Shown here: positions 49,505 to 58,664 of the stretch, piece after piece
How positions within the stretch are numbered: position 1 is the stretch's first letter
Layout of the letters: each line of letters opens with the position of its first letter
NCBI GenBank assembly: GCA_004322045.1
Contig: SCRN01000010.1
Location: 62,001 to 126,000, forward strand
Source: Paraburkholderia sp.
Lineage (GTDB): Bacteria > Pseudomonadota > Gammaproteobacteria > Burkholderiales > Burkholderiaceae
Length of the DNA: 64,000 bases
Direction of reading: 5' to 3'
Notes under the pieces: model-generated
The model's input: the letters and a program-made list of their open reading frames with translations, nothing else
The model's database searches: none
Told to the model about the DNA's origin: nothing
Position numbers and translations under genes: made by a program

Positions 49505-51292
49505 TCAACGGCCTCGCGAACGGCCACGCGGGGCCGCAGGCCGCGGACCCGCACCGCCGCTGCGGTTGCCACCGCCGCCGGTGCGGTTGCCGCCGCCCGT
49601 GCGGTTGCCACTCGGACCGCCCGGCCCGCGATTGCCGTCAGCATTGCCGCCGCCGAAAGCGCGCTTGCCGCCGCCTGAGGGGGCACGGTTGCCGCCGCCC
49701 GACGGTGCGCGGTTGCCGTCCACCTCTCCGCGTGGCGGCCGGCCCTTTTGCCCGCCGCCACGGTTGGCGCCACCTCGGTTGCCGAAGCCCCCGCCCGCGC
49801 TATCGCCGAAACCGCCCAGGCCGGCTCCGCCGAAGCCGCGGCGCCCTTGGCCGCGCCCGGGCTGCTCGAAGCGCCCGTGCGCCGTCAATACCGGCTCGCG
49901 GCTGATGAAGCCCATCGACGTCTCCATCGGATCGGGCTGACGCCGCTCCTGCCCCTGACGCCGCGCGCCCTTTTCCTCGACCGGCGCTTTCAGACCCACC
50001 GCCGCCATCAGACTGCGCACCTGGCTGTCCTCGAGCTCCTCCCAGCGGCCGCGCCGCAGACCACGCGGCAGCGAGATCGGGCCGTGACGCGTGCGAATGA
50101 GCCGGCTCACCATGAGCCCGACCGCTTCGAACATGCGCCGCACTTCGCGATTGCGCCCTTCCGCCAGCGCGACGTGGTACCAATGATTCGTACCCTCGCC
50201 GCCGCCGTCCCGAATGCGCAGGAAATTGGCAGGGCCGTCCTCGAGTTCCACGCCGTGCAGCAGCTTTTGCCGCGAGGCTTCGGACAATTCGCCCACGACG
50301 CGAACCGCGTATTCGCGCTCCACGCTGTAACGCGGATGCATGAAGCGGTTCGCCAAATCGCCCGACGTCGTCAACATCAGCAACCCTTCGGTGTTGAAGT
50401 CGAGACGACCCACGGCAAGCCATTTCGCCGTTTTCATCGGCGGCAGCTTGTCGAAGACCGACGGACGGCCTTCCGGATCGGCATGACTGACGATCTCGCC
50501 GGTAGGCTTGTGATAGAGCAGCACGCGCGGCGGCTTGGTCTGCACGCGGCGCTTGACGGGTTTGCCGTTGATCCGCACCTGATCGGTCGGCATGATGCGC
50601 TGGCCGATGTGGGCCGGCTCGCCGTTCACCGAAACGCGCCCGGCCACGATGAGTTCTTCCATCTCACGACGGGAACCCATTCCCGCTTCGGCCAAGACCT
50701 TATGCAGCTTCGGCGCATCGTCGTCCGGCGCCAGCACGCGCTTTTGCGGCGCGGGGCGCCCCGGTCGCAACATAGGCGCGCGCACGCCGTCGGTCGCGTC
50801 GTTGTCGGCGTCGAAGGCCGGCGACGTCACGTACGCGAACAGGTCTTCTTGCCCACCAGTGGACTGCTCGCCGCGCTTGCTCGCCTTGTCCTTATCCTGG
50901 CCGCCCGCCGCCTCGCGGCGATTGGCGGCCGGCTTGCGACCCGTCTTCGGCGCGCCTTTGCGCGGCGCGCGCGCCGCAGAAGCCTCAGAAGGCGTGCTCT
51001 CTTGCGCTGAAGCGGCTGCGGCGGATGGGACTTCGTCATCGCCGCCCTCCGCGCCCGGCTGCGCTTGCGCGCCGGCATCGCCCTTGGTCTTGGCGGCCGC
51101 GCGCCGACGCGCAATCAGACTGCGCGGTCCGCGTCGCAAACCGCGACGCGGACGCTCTTGGTCGCCACCGTCCGCAACAGGGGCGCCCGGTTCGGACGCG
51201 CCCGCGGGCTGGGGAGACGGTGCCTCGTCGCGGCCCGCGGCTTGTACGGCATGCCCAGGTGCGGACAAATCGGTGTCGTGGGTATTTGTCAA
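49505..51292 (-). CDS. rluB: 23S rRNA pseudouridine synthase B-type with long tails
   Basis: 595 residues. The central ~245 residues are the RsuA/RluB enzyme: S4 domain [29 protein letters not shown], catalytic Asp in [15 protein letters not shown], and [22 protein letters not shown]. It modifies U2605-type sites in 23S rRNA. The N-terminal ~200 residues are Ala/Glu/Lys/Arg-rich and the C-terminal ~115 residues are Gly/Arg/Asn-rich with GGNR repeats, resembling RGG-like RNA-binding tails. Known beta-proteobacterial RluB proteins are often extended, but this is long against the ~290-residue E. coli form. Confidence 0.92.
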   Translation of the reverse strand: MTNTHDTDLSAPGHAVQAAGRDEAPSPQPAGASEPGAPVADGGDQERPRRGLRRGPRSLIARRRAAAKTKGDAGAQAQPGAEGGDDEVPSAAAASAQESTPSEASAARAPRKGAPKTGRKPAANRREAAGGQDKDKASKRGEQSTGGQEDLFAYVTSPAFDADNDATDGVRAPMLRPGRPAPQKRVLAPDDDAPKLHKVLAEAGMGSRREMEELIVAGRVSVNGEPAHIGQRIMPTDQVRINGKPVKRRVQTKPPRVLLYHKPTGEIVSHADPEGRPSVFDKLPPMKTAKWLAVGRLDFNTEGLLMLTTSGDLANRFMHPRYSVEREYAVRVVGELSEASRQKLLHGVELEDGPANFLRIRDGGGEGTNHWYHVALAEGRNREVRRMFEAVGLMVSRLIRTRHGPISLPRGLRRGRWEELEDSQVRSLMAAVGLKAPVEEKGARRQGQERRQPDPMETSMGFISREPVLTAHGRFEQPGRGQGRRGFGGAGLGGFGDSAGGGFGNRGGANRGGGQKGRPPRGEVDGNRAPSGGGNRAPSGGGKRAFGGGNADGNRGPGGPSGNRTGGGNRTGGGGNRSGGAGPRPAAPRGRSRGR

Positions 51293-51351
51293 AACAACCT
51301 CAAATGTCTATCGCGCGCGCCCATTGCGGGCACTACGTGCGTTCGGTTACG

Positions 51352-52260
51352 TCAGGCTCTTCGCGACGCGGGTTCGTCGTCGGTGAATGTGTCCGCATCA
51401 TCGGCGGGTTCGTCGCGCTGCGCGCAGTGCTCGTGCAGCGTTTGCATCGAGTGCCGATCGGCGGCGGACATGGCGCCGTCGGCCGGCGCATGCCCTTGCA
51501 GCTCGCTATCGATATCGATCTCGTTCGATGCGATTTCATCCGAGGCAGGCGCCCCGTCGCGATGGGCATTCGCGGCATGAAGCGTGCCGCCTTCGACAGG
51601 CATGGCACCGTTTGCCAGCGTATCGGACGACGCACTCACGCCGTCATGTTCTTGTTCGCCGTCGATCGGCGCCTCGCCATCGCCCAACGCTGCGTCATCC
51701 GAGAATTCGATGGCGTGCTGCGCAAGCAGATCGGCCGCGTTCCGGGCGGAGGGATCCTCGAGCGGCGGCAACTCGTCGAGCGCCTTCAAACCGAGATCGT
51801 CGAGGAACTGCTTCGTGGTCGCATACAATGCGGGCCGCCCCGGCACATCGCGATGACCGATCACTTCGATCCAGCTACGGTCTTCGAGCTGCTTGATCAC
51901 TTGCGTGTTCACGGTGACGCCGCGAATCTCTTCGATATCGCCGCGCGTGACCGGTTGGCGATAAGCAATGATCGCAAGCGTTTCCAGCACGGCACGCGAG
52001 TACTTCGGCGGCTTTTCCGGATGCAGCCGGTCGAGATAAGTGCGCATGGCCGGCTTGCTCTGAAAGCGCCAGCCGGTCGCCAGCGCGACGAGCTCGACGC
52101 CCCGCCCCGACCATTCGTTTCTCAGATCCTCAAGTAACGCACGGACTGTATCCGCCGATACGCCGTCGGCGAAAAGCTTACGCAAGTCTCCGACCTTGAG
52201 CGGTTCCTGCGCGCAAATCAAAGCAGTCTCGAGGACGATCTTCGCCTCTTGGGTATTCAT
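51352..52260 (-). CDS. scpB: Segregation and condensation protein B
   Basis: 302 residues. Two winged-helix domains typical of Scp[27 protein letters not shown], and [32 protein letters not shown] with [22 protein letters not shown]. The C-terminal ~110 residues are acidic and probably disordered. It joins ScpA and SMC in the condensin complex for chromosome segregation. It lies 59 nt before rluB, same strand. Confidence 0.94.
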   Translation of the reverse strand: MNTQEAKIVLETALICAQEPLKVGDLRKLFADGVSADTVRALLEDLRNEWSGRGVELVALATGWRFQSKPAMRTYLDRLHPEKPPKYSRAVLETLAIIAYRQPVTRGDIEEIRGVTVNTQVIKQLEDRSWIEVIGHRDVPGRPALYATTKQFLDDLGLKALDELPPLEDPSARNAADLLAQHAIEFSDDAALGDGEAPIDGEQEHDGVSASSDTLANGAMPVEGGTLHAANAHRDGAPASDEIASNEIDIDSELQGHAPADGAMSAADRHSMQTLHEHCAQRDEPADDADTFTDDEPASRRA

Positions 52261-52999
52261 GCAGCTAGGTCAGACCCTGTGGTCAACGAACCGGATCAAA
52301 CAGACGATATGGAACTGAAGACGCGCTCGCCCGATTCTGATCGGTCATATTGATGGGAGCACGGACCGGGGGGTGGCGATTCGAAACAGCTATCGAGCCA
52401 AGCCCAGCCGGACAAAGCAGCGGTTTTCCGGAGAAGGCGCCGCGTGACTGAACGCCATCTTACGCAAAAAGCGAGAGGCCGTAAACAACGAAACGAAACC
52501 CGGCCGGCGACGCAATGCGCGGCGCTTCGCCAAATAATGAGCACGCGGGCAAGCAGCTCCCCGGACAAACAATTCGCACCGCTTGCTGCGGTCGCAAAGT
52601 CGTTGCCGCAACCGCATGCGCCCGCCGCTACGCAATTGCGCATTAGCGAGCTAGCCGATTCGCCGTCAATTTATCGCACCGCAATAAATGCGCAAGCGCG
52701 CACATGAGGGGCGCGCGGCTGCACAAGATTGGTGATTGCCCTGATTTCCGGCCCTGTCGTTTTGGCGTCTCATACGCCCCTAGCTGACGGCCCCGCAAGC
52801 CTGGTGCGGCGGGGCTGGCAAGCATATGCCACACAGATGGCACGCTTCATGCATTTGCTCGGCGTTGCGGGGGGCGCGGCGCGATTCGATGATCCGTTCG
52901 CGGCGCCAACCGGCTCGCTGGACACTCGAACCGGGTGTCTTAAGAGTGCGCGGCACGGGGCAGCGCACCGGAGTCAGTTTCGCAGAGGTGAGGACATAT
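52261..52999. other. Long intergenic region scpB to DUF4096 gene
   Basis: 739 bp of lower coding quality; several short open frames exist, but none has a ribosome-binding site or familiar sequence. It should hold the scpB promoter (leftwards) and the promoter of the gene at 53000. No RNA gene, repeat or IS end was recognised. Confidence 0.5.
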
Positions 53000-53398
53000 A
53001 TGGTGTTCGACGATTTAAGAGATAACGAGTGGGCGCTGGTCGAAACGCTGTTCGGTGCGGAGCCTGCGCGCAGCGAGCGACGCGGACGCCCGCGCGTCGA
53101 AGCGCGCGCCGTCGTCAATGCCGTGCTGTGGGTGCTTTCGACGGGCGAAGGCTGGTCGAAGCTGCCAGGCCGGTATCCGTCGCCGCCGACATGCCGGCGC
53201 CGTTTCGACGAATGGCAAGCCGACGGCACGCTGGTCGAGATCGTCAAACGTCTGGGCGCATGCGGCCGGCAAATCTCGCTACGAGGACGTATCGGCACGA
53301 GCACGATCAAGCCGCCCGTACCGCGAACCCAAGACCGGTTGCGCGGCGCTTTCTGGACCAACCCGGAGTCGTGGCGCGCACCGGCCAAGATGGCTTGA
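53000..53398 (+). CDS. Second stand-alone DUF4096 protein
   Basis: 132 residues from the ATG at 53000, with AGAGGTGAGG upstream. The N-terminal ~80 residues match the IS5-type transposase DNA-binding domain: MVFDDLRDNEWALVETLFG, GRPRVEARAVVNAVLWVLST, LPGRYPSPPTCRRRFDEWQ. No DDE domain follows in any frame; a ~45-residue basic tail ends the protein. An intact start with a good ribosome-binding site, and the same architecture as the gene at 24789, argue for a maintained DNA-binding protein rather than random decay, though this is inference. Confidence 0.65.
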   Translation: MVFDDLRDNEWALVETLFGAEPARSERRGRPRVEARAVVNAVLWVLSTGEGWSKLPGRYPSPPTCRRRFDEWQADGTLVEIVKRLGACGRQISLRGRIGTSTIKPPVPRTQDRLRGAFWTNPESWRAPAKMA

Positions 53399-53720
53399 CT
53401 GCGGCTGCGGGCCGGTCACCCTAACCGGTGTCGCAACAGCGCGGGCATCCGGGCGATGCTCGCGCGAATAAGAGCGAACAAAGCGTATCTCGCGGCACGC
53501 GACGTGCTCGCTAAACGGCCAGCCGCCGTTTGCGCGGCATTGCACCGCCAGCATCGAGCCGGCCGCTGGGGCGATTCATTCTTGAATCGAACACGCTAGC
53601 GCATTGCGCTTCGCCAATCGAAACATCCATTTACTAATATTTACAGCGCCCTTTCGTTCGTGCGCCTATCGTGAGGCAATGCGCACATGCCGCCGGCAGG
53701 CCGTGCCGGGAGCTCATCGA
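53399..53720. other. Intergenic region, nothing recognised
   Basis: 322 bp between the DUF4096 gene and the small exported-protein gene. No gene, terminator or repeat could be supported. Confidence 0.4.
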
Positions 53721-53969
53721 ATGAAGGCTGCGAATTTCTCAACGCGTTGGGTCGTATGCAGCGTCGTGTTCGTCTGCGCCGCGCTCGCTCGCGCTCAACC
53801 TCCACATGCGCCGCCCCGCACGCCGGAAATGTCCGCAGGCTGGCGCGCGCCGCCGCCGAGCGCCCCCTCGGACGCATCGGCGCCGCGGGGCAATCTACGC
53901 GGCGACATCGAACACAACGCGCGCTGGAACGACAGCGCCACCCATCCGCACTCTCCCCCTCCCCGCTGA
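53721..53969 (+). CDS. Small exported Pro-rich protein
   Basis: 82 residues from the ATG at 53721, with GGGAG upstream. It has a signal peptide (STRWVVCSVVFVCAALARA|Q) and a mature part of ~57 residues rich in Pro, Ala, Ser, Arg and His, with no recognised domain. It is probably periplasmic. Its transcript may end at the terminator at 54083-54111. Confidence 0.55.
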   Translation: MKAANFSTRWVVCSVVFVCAALARAQPPHAPPRTPEMSAGWRAPPPSAPSDASAPRGNLRGDIEHNARWNDSATHPHSPPPR

Positions 53970-54082
53970 TCCGCGCGTATCGCACGATTCAATCCATTTG
54001 AAGCAAATAAAGGGAACCACTACCCGCCCAGCTAGTCGGAGTAAATGCCATGAGCACTGCGTGGCAGCAGAAATATCCGGTA

Positions 54083-54111
54083 CCCGTATCCTCGCGATAC
54101 GGGTTTTTTTT
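54083..54111 (+). terminator. Strong intrinsic terminator
   Basis: CCCGTATC (54083-54090), 5-nt loop, GATACGGG (54096-54103), then eight T. It lies 114 nt after the small exported gene. A short frame starting at 54050 runs through the stem and is not taken as a gene. Confidence 0.85.
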
Positions 54112-54160
54112 GAACTGCCTTGGCAAGGGAGCGGCGGCCGCTACAGCCGAGACAGCGTTG

Positions 54161-54472
54161 CTACTGCCTGAAATCGACTGCGGCGGGCGCTTCGCTCGGG
54201 GCGTATTCACTCAAGCGCGAGGTAGTCCAGGCCAGCATCCGCTCGTCGCGCGCGAGGCGATTGAATTCGGCGCGGCCTTTGTCGGTGAGTACGGCGATAT
54301 CGACGGGAGCATGGAAACCGGCCCCCGGCGCCACCGTGCGCTGGCGAACCGTCTCCATCAAGCCGAGCCCGCGCAGATATTCGAATACTCCCGGGCGCTT
54401 GGCCCACGGAACCTGACGATATTGCACTCGCCTGAGCGCTTCGAGCACCGCTTCGTTGGAATACGTGGTCAT
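54161..54472 (-). CDS. Conserved-looking hypothetical protein, winged-helix-like
   Basis: 103 residues from the ATG at 54472 (AAGAAAGAG upstream). Not recognised as a named family. The pattern of helices followed by GLMETVRQRT and VLTDKGRAEFNRLARDE resembles a winged-helix domain of the kind that ends in an LTxKGR motif, so DNA binding is possible. No catalytic residues stand out. It stands alone, convergent to the terminator at 54083. Confidence 0.55.
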   Translation of the reverse strand: MTTYSNEAVLEALRRVQYRQVPWAKRPGVFEYLRGLGLMETVRQRTVAPGAGFHAPVDIAVLTDKGRAEFNRLARDERMLAWTTSRLSEYAPSEAPAAVDFRQ

Positions 54473-54665
54473 CTCGACTCTTTCTTAAAGTGCCGCCGTC
54501 GTTGTGACGGCGCTTGCCGTACGGCAGCCGGCGCCGTGAGCGCCGAGCGGCCGAGCCGGAGCGGCATCCGGATGTACCCGGCGCCATCGTGTCGTGGGTA
54601 CTGCCTATAATCGGGCAATTTGCCGCACGTGGAAATAGGCGGTCGCCCGTGGTCCCTTTTTTTGA

Positions 54666-55442
54666 ATGCATCGCCGGCTGAGCGCGATGCGATCCCCGAA
54701 ACCATACGTTACCGCATCTCAATTGATCATATTCACTTTATTCCTGCTTTTTTCAGCAGTTTTCGTGCTGTGGCGCCGCGCACGCATGGCGATTGCCGTC
54801 ACGGCCGCCACGCTGTTTTGGCTCCTTTCGGCCGGGTGGTTGACGGCACCATTGCTCGCTGCCGTCCAGCATGATGTCGCGCCTGCAGGACCGATGCGCT
54901 TCGGCGAACGCGCCGTCATCGTCGTGCTCGGCGACGGCACCCGATACGACCGGCACGGCAACCTAGTGCCGAAAGCCGACGCACTCCGACGCATCGCAAC
55001 GGCCGCGTCTCTCTACGCCCAATGCAAGCAACGAGCAAAGCAATGCGAAGTGATTATGAGCGGTGGCAACCCGCAGGGGCATTCGGCCGCCGAAGCCGAC
55101 AACTATGCGCCGTATCTGTTGCACGCGAATGTCGCGCGTGAAGACCTCGTCCTCGAGAACACGAGTCGCACGACCTATGAGAACGCCAAACACGTCGCAC
55201 GTATTTTGCGCGACGAACGTTACGATTCGTTGATGCTCGTGACCTCGGCCTACCATATGCGGCGCGCGCTCTTGGATTTTCATCGATTCGCGCTCGAGCC
55301 CGTGCCGGTACCGGCGGGCGAGCGAATCGCCAAGCGCGGGCTGATGCCGCGTTGGTCCAACCTCGTGGCCGCCAACATCGCGGCGCATGAAGTGATCGGC
55401 ATGGCCCAGTTCCGCGTCTATCGCGCGTTGGGCTGGTTTTGA
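54666..55442 (+). CDS. YdcF/ElyC-family (DUF218) membrane protein
   Basis: 258 residues (ATG at 54687 is an alternative start; neither has a strong ribosome-binding site). Two N-terminal membrane helices lead to a DUF218 domain: AVIVVLGDGTRYD, VIMSGGNPQGHSAAEADNYA, LENTSRTTYENAKHVARIL and LVTSAYHMRRALLDF. Family members (SanA, ElyC, YdcF) are linked to envelope integrity and peptidoglycan or antigen-carrier recycling; the chemistry here is unknown. Monocistronic. Confidence 0.85.
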   Translation: MHRRLSAMRSPKPYVTASQLIIFTLFLLFSAVFVLWRRARMAIAVTAATLFWLLSAGWLTAPLLAAVQHDVAPAGPMRFGERAVIVVLGDGTRYDRHGNLVPKADALRRIATAASLYAQCKQRAKQCEVIMSGGNPQGHSAAEADNYAPYLLHANVAREDLVLENTSRTTYENAKHVARILRDERYDSLMLVTSAYHMRRALLDFHRFALEPVPVPAGERIAKRGLMPRWSNLVAANIAAHEVIGMAQFRVYRALGWF

Positions 55443-55598
55443 CGGAGTGAATCCCCACATGTAACGAGACGTAACGAATCGTCGCATTTGCTCCACACGA
55501 ATCGCGTACTTGGGCTTATGCTGGCTAGAATTTGCAGTGTCCAGCCGGACGGGCAGCATTTGGACCACCACCTATCCACTTTTCGCACGGAGGCAATA

Positions 55599-55868
55599 AT
55601 GAAGAAAGCGTCCCTGACTGTCTTGGTTTCCTTGTCGATGCTGGCCGGCGCCGCATATGCGCAATCGGAAGGCGTGACGATGAGCACCGATCCCGCCAAA
55701 GCGGCCGACGTGGAGCAACGCGCTCAAATGTTGCGGCAGCAACAGGAGTCGATGCCGTCGCACGAGGCCATGCCGATGAAGAAGAAGCCTCACCACAAAC
55801 CGATGAAAAAGCACGTCATGAAGCATAAGGCCGCAGCCGCTGCGCCCGCGAGCGGCGCCAGCCAATAA
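55599..55868 (+). CDS. Small exported His/Lys/Met-rich protein
   Basis: 89 residues from the ATG at 55599, with a perfect GGAGG 6 nt upstream. A signal peptide ends at AAYA|QSEG. The mature part has a Glu/Gln/Arg helix and then a highly basic MPMKKKPHHKPMKKHVMKHK stretch and an Ala/Ser end. The Met/His/Lys pattern suggests metal or polyanion binding in the periplasm; this is inference. It is followed by a strong terminator. Confidence 0.7.
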   Translation: MKKASLTVLVSLSMLAGAAYAQSEGVTMSTDPAKAADVEQRAQMLRQQQESMPSHEAMPMKKKPHHKPMKKHVMKHKAAAAAPASGASQ

Positions 55869-55907
55869 CCGCAACGCACGTGCGGCAGCGAGCCGCCGGT
55901 GCATGAC

Positions 55908-55941
55908 GAGCCGAAGCCGGTTTACCGGCTTCGGCTTTCTT
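55908..55941 (+). terminator. Strong intrinsic terminator
   Basis: A 13-bp perfect stem AGCCGAAGCCGGT (55908-55920) with ACCGGCTTCGGCT (55923-55935), then TTCTTTTT. It ends the transcript of the small exported gene, 40 nt after its stop. Confidence 0.9.
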
Positions 55942-56031
55942 TTTGTTCCGCGGAGAGCCGCGACCGGTGTGCTAAAGTCGCGCACCGAATCGTTTTACAA
56001 CCCGCGCGCACGAGGATGCGGAGAGGACAGC

Positions 56032-56289
56032 ATGAGCAACATCCAGTTGGATATCGAATGGACCGAAGCGGCATCGCGCAAGATCGAAAAGCTGATGCCG
56101 CGCGGATCGCAAGAGGCCTATCTCGCATTGCCGCCTGTCGAATGCCTGCCGATGGAAGGGGACGTCTTATTCCTCGGCCCAGCCGGCAAACAGCAGCCGT
56201 TCATCGTGGTTGAGCGCCAGTATCATCACGAAGGCGACGCCGATTGGACCATCATCTTGATTCTGGATGTGCCGCAGGCCAGCCATTAA
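56032..56289 (+). CDS. Hypothetical protein, 85 residues
   Basis: Starts at ATG 56032 with GAGAGGA upstream. The sequence SNIQLDIEWTEAASRKIEKL...LPPVECLPMEGDVLFLGP...PFIVVERQYHHEGDADWTIILILDVP (parts) is a compact alpha/beta protein, soluble, with no known motif. It looks like the small conserved hypothetical proteins found in many Burkholderia genomes, but no function is known. Confidence 0.65.
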   Translation: MSNIQLDIEWTEAASRKIEKLMPRGSQEAYLALPPVECLPMEGDVLFLGPAGKQQPFIVVERQYHHEGDADWTIILILDVPQASH

Positions 56290-56366
56290 GCGGCCGCGTA
56301 TTCGTTCGTTGTCCTAACGAGTCGAGAGACGTCCTAGCGTCAACCGTCGTGCCGGCTGCTGTCACA

Positions 56367-56400
56367 TAAAAAAATACCCGCGTTCCGTGGAACGCGGGTA
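56367..56400 (-). terminator. Orphan minus-strand intrinsic terminator
   Basis: TACCCGCGTTCC (56375-56386) and GGAACGCGGGTA (56389-56400) form a 12-bp stem; on the minus strand it is followed by TTTTTTT. There is no well-supported minus-strand gene just upstream, apart from a dubious 74-residue frame (56636-56412). It may serve a small RNA or unannotated short gene. Confidence 0.7.
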
Positions 56401-56783
56401 AAACCGTCGTCTTACGAGGATAGACGACGGGGCCACCGGCGCTCGCGCGAGACGCGAGCCGTGTTTTGTATGAGGCGGTGCTTCGAATGAATTCGGCCTG
56501 CTTTCATTGCCGTCGCGAAAGCATCGAAACGCTTCGCGGACGGCCCCGGCAGATCGCCAATAGTGGAAGTGAAGCGCCCGCCCCCGCCCCCCTGCATTGT
56601 TGCCCTACCGGCTGATAAAAGCAGTTTGCATGCCATTGCAAATCACGCGCGCAGTGCATTGATTTCCAAAGAAAATCCTGAAGTCGATCAAGAGAAAGCG
56701 CGGCGGCGATCAAACGTTACGCCGTAACGTCACGTGACACGCGAGGCCATGTGGGAACACGGCGCGATCGGTAACACCCAAAA
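56401..56783 (-). other. Intergenic region with doubtful short ORF
   Basis: About 380 bp between the orphan terminator and the bamC terminator. A minus-strand frame at 56412-56636 (74 residues, no recognised domain or ribosome-binding site) ends next to the orphan terminator; it is recorded here rather than called as a gene. Confidence 0.3.
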
Positions 56784-56808
56784 AGAACCCGCCGGGGCGG
56801 CGGGTTCT
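56779..56808 (-). terminator. Intrinsic terminator after bamC
   Basis: Minus strand: AGAACCCGCC/GGCGGGTTCT stem (56808-56799 with 56793-56784) and then TTTTTGGG, 40 nt after the bamC stop. Confidence 0.85.
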
Positions 56809-56847
56809 CATTGATGCTTCGCAGCTTAAAGCTGCAATTGCCGCATT

Positions 56848-58068
56848 TCAGCGCAATTGATCGACGAGGAGCGACATGATCTCCTTTGCAGGCCCCGTAT
56901 TCAGAAGGCTGCCTTTATCGTCGACGACCGCGACACGCGTTTGATTTTCGGTCACTGCCTTCACGTTGACGCGATATTGCTTCGCCACCTTCTCCTTGCG
57001 CCCGTGGAACACTTGGCTCCAGAAGCCTTGTTCCTCTGAGCTCTTGTCCTTTGGATCGACGTACCTGACGAAGTAAAGCCCCGCATCGCGATCGCGATCG
57101 TCGACGGTGAAGTTCGAGCGGTCGAGCGCAACGCCGACGCGGATCCACGCCTGGTCGTAAGGTTCGCCAAGCGTGAGTTCGGTAGACGTGTATTGCGCAT
57201 TCGTCGATGCGGACCGGGCGGCTTGCGACTGAGCCGAAAGCGCCGCGTTGCGGGCCGCGACGGCCGCCGCATTGGCGTCCGGCTTGCCGGACTTCGTCGC
57301 AGCGGCCGCACTCGCCGGCTCGGGTGCGATATCGGCCGCGACGGGGCCGGCGGTGTCGCCACGCGCATCGGCCAGCGCGAGCCCCGCCATGAGCCGCTTC
57401 AAGTATTCGAGTTCGAGCGCGGGATCGTTAGGCTTCGCTTCCCATTTGGTCGTGTCGTTGTTGACGCCTTCCAGCGCTTCGCGCATGCCCTTCTGACTGA
57501 TGAAGACGTAGGTGCCGCCATTCGGCGCGGCCTCGAGACGCGTGCGGAATTTGTTGCGCTCGGCTGCAACGTACGAATTGCCCATTGCTTTGGAGAGCGT
57601 GTCGCGGATGAGTCCTTGGCTGATCTGCGGACGCGTTTCGTTCCAATCCGTTTCGAGCACGTGCTTGTCGCGCTGATCGACGACCAGCAAAAAGCCTTGC
57701 TCTTGCCAGAATCGACGGACGCGCGGCCAGACATCGTCCGGCGAGCGGCTGTCGATGACGAGCCAGCTTTCGGTCCCGTCGCGCTGAATGTGCATGCCCT
57801 TGACGGGCGGCATGACCGCATTCTCGGGCGGCGCCACCTTTTGCACCTGCTGAAGCCCCGAGAGCGAGGCTTCGCCGCCCTGAGGCGGCAGAGAACGCTG
57901 ATCGGCCGCTTCGTCGAGGAAATTCGGCGGCACCGCCAACGATGCTTGCTTCGACTTGGAATCGCTCTTGTAGTCGATTTTCGTTGGCGAGGACGTACTG
58001 CAACCGGCGACGAGGCCGCCGGCCAAAACCAAAGCGGCGAACCGCGAGGTAAAACGAAGATCGGTCAT
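56848..58068 (-). CDS. bamC: Outer-membrane protein assembly lipoprotein BamC
   Basis: 406 residues. Lipoprotein signal ALVLAGGLVAGC|STSS (Cys near 23), then a disordered segment and two helix-grip domains of NlpB/BamC: VIDSRSPDDVWPRVRRFWQEQGFLLVVDQRD and, after an Ala-rich linker, LTLGEPYDQAWIRVGVALDR with AGLYFVRYVDP. BamC is part of the BAM complex that inserts beta-barrels into the outer membrane. Monocistronic here, with its own terminator. Confidence 0.9.
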   Translation of the reverse strand: MTDLRFTSRFAALVLAGGLVAGCSTSSPTKIDYKSDSKSKQASLAVPPNFLDEAADQRSLPPQGGEASLSGLQQVQKVAPPENAVMPPVKGMHIQRDGTESWLVIDSRSPDDVWPRVRRFWQEQGFLLVVDQRDKHVLETDWNETRPQISQGLIRDTLSKAMGNSYVAAERNKFRTRLEAAPNGGTYVFISQKGMREALEGVNNDTTKWEAKPNDPALELEYLKRLMAGLALADARGDTAGPVAADIAPEPASAAAATKSGKPDANAAAVAARNAALSAQSQAARSASTNAQYTSTELTLGEPYDQAWIRVGVALDRSNFTVDDRDRDAGLYFVRYVDPKDKSSEEQGFWSQVFHGRKEKVAKQYRVNVKAVTENQTRVAVVDDKGSLLNTGPAKEIMSLLVDQLR

Positions 58069-58214
58069 GTTCGGGAAATCCTTGCGCTTTCGCCGCCAGT
58101 GGTGAATGGATCAGCCGAGCATTTTACCGGGCTGGGCGACGCCTGTGCAAAAACACATCCCCGGCACGATTCGGTCGAGCGTGCCGATGCGTCGAGCGCT
58201 GGCCTTCTAAGGCA

Positions 58215-58451
58215 TCAATGGGGCGGTGAGCCGCGCTCGAGGATGTGCTCGAGCGCTGCGGATTTCGCCGCTTCTTCGGCCTGCAGCGCAGTGGCGAATG
58301 GGCCGTTGGCCACGTGGACGATGGGCCAGTCGGCTTCGTCGCCCGGCTCGCCCGAGACCCTGAAGCGCGCAGCGAAACCGCTTGGCGCCGCGGGCACGAC
58401 CTGGATATCCACCGAGACGCCTTCCATTTGATGCCGGACGAAGCCATCCAT
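58215..58451 (-). CDS. Small hypothetical protein, 78 residues
   Basis: Starts at the ATG 58451 with AAGGAGG 5 nt upstream; a longer frame to 58553 has no such site. The sequence begins MDGFVRHQMEGVSVDIQVVP, with a beta-rich middle (FAARFRVSG, WPIVHVANGPFATALQAEEA) and a helical end. No family recognised. It lies 146 nt upstream of bamC. Confidence 0.6.
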   Translation of the reverse strand: MDGFVRHQMEGVSVDIQVVPAAPSGFAARFRVSGEPGDEADWPIVHVANGPFATALQAEEAAKSAALEHILERGSPPH

Positions 58452-58646
58452 GGCCGCCTCCTTGTGCGTTGGGCCGCGTATCGCGAACGCGCCGACGCGG
58501 GTGCTTTCGTAGAAGCGCTGCGCCCGCGGGCACGTGTGCGGGTTGCGCCGCACCTTATGCTAGCACCGCGGTGGACGAGCCGACGCGGCGAGTGCGGCGG
58601 CTGCATCGGGCCGGCGATTCGTCGCTGCGCGCGCCAGGACCAGTGG

Positions 58647-58652
58647 TAGAAT
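58647..58652 (+). promoter_or_regulatory. -10 element of the tRNA-Leu gene
   Basis: TAGAAT lies 12 nt before the first tRNA base, as expected for a tRNA promoter. The -35 region is weak. Confidence 0.4.
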
Positions 58653-58664
58653 CGCGTCCGCCCT

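Noticed and set aside
52444-52707. 87-residue frame in the scpB upstream region
   Set aside because: GTG start without ribosome-binding site, no domain, unremarkable composition.
54050-54610. Frame beginning before the terminator at 54083
   Set aside because: It runs through a strong intrinsic terminator and then antisense to another gene; no family similarity.
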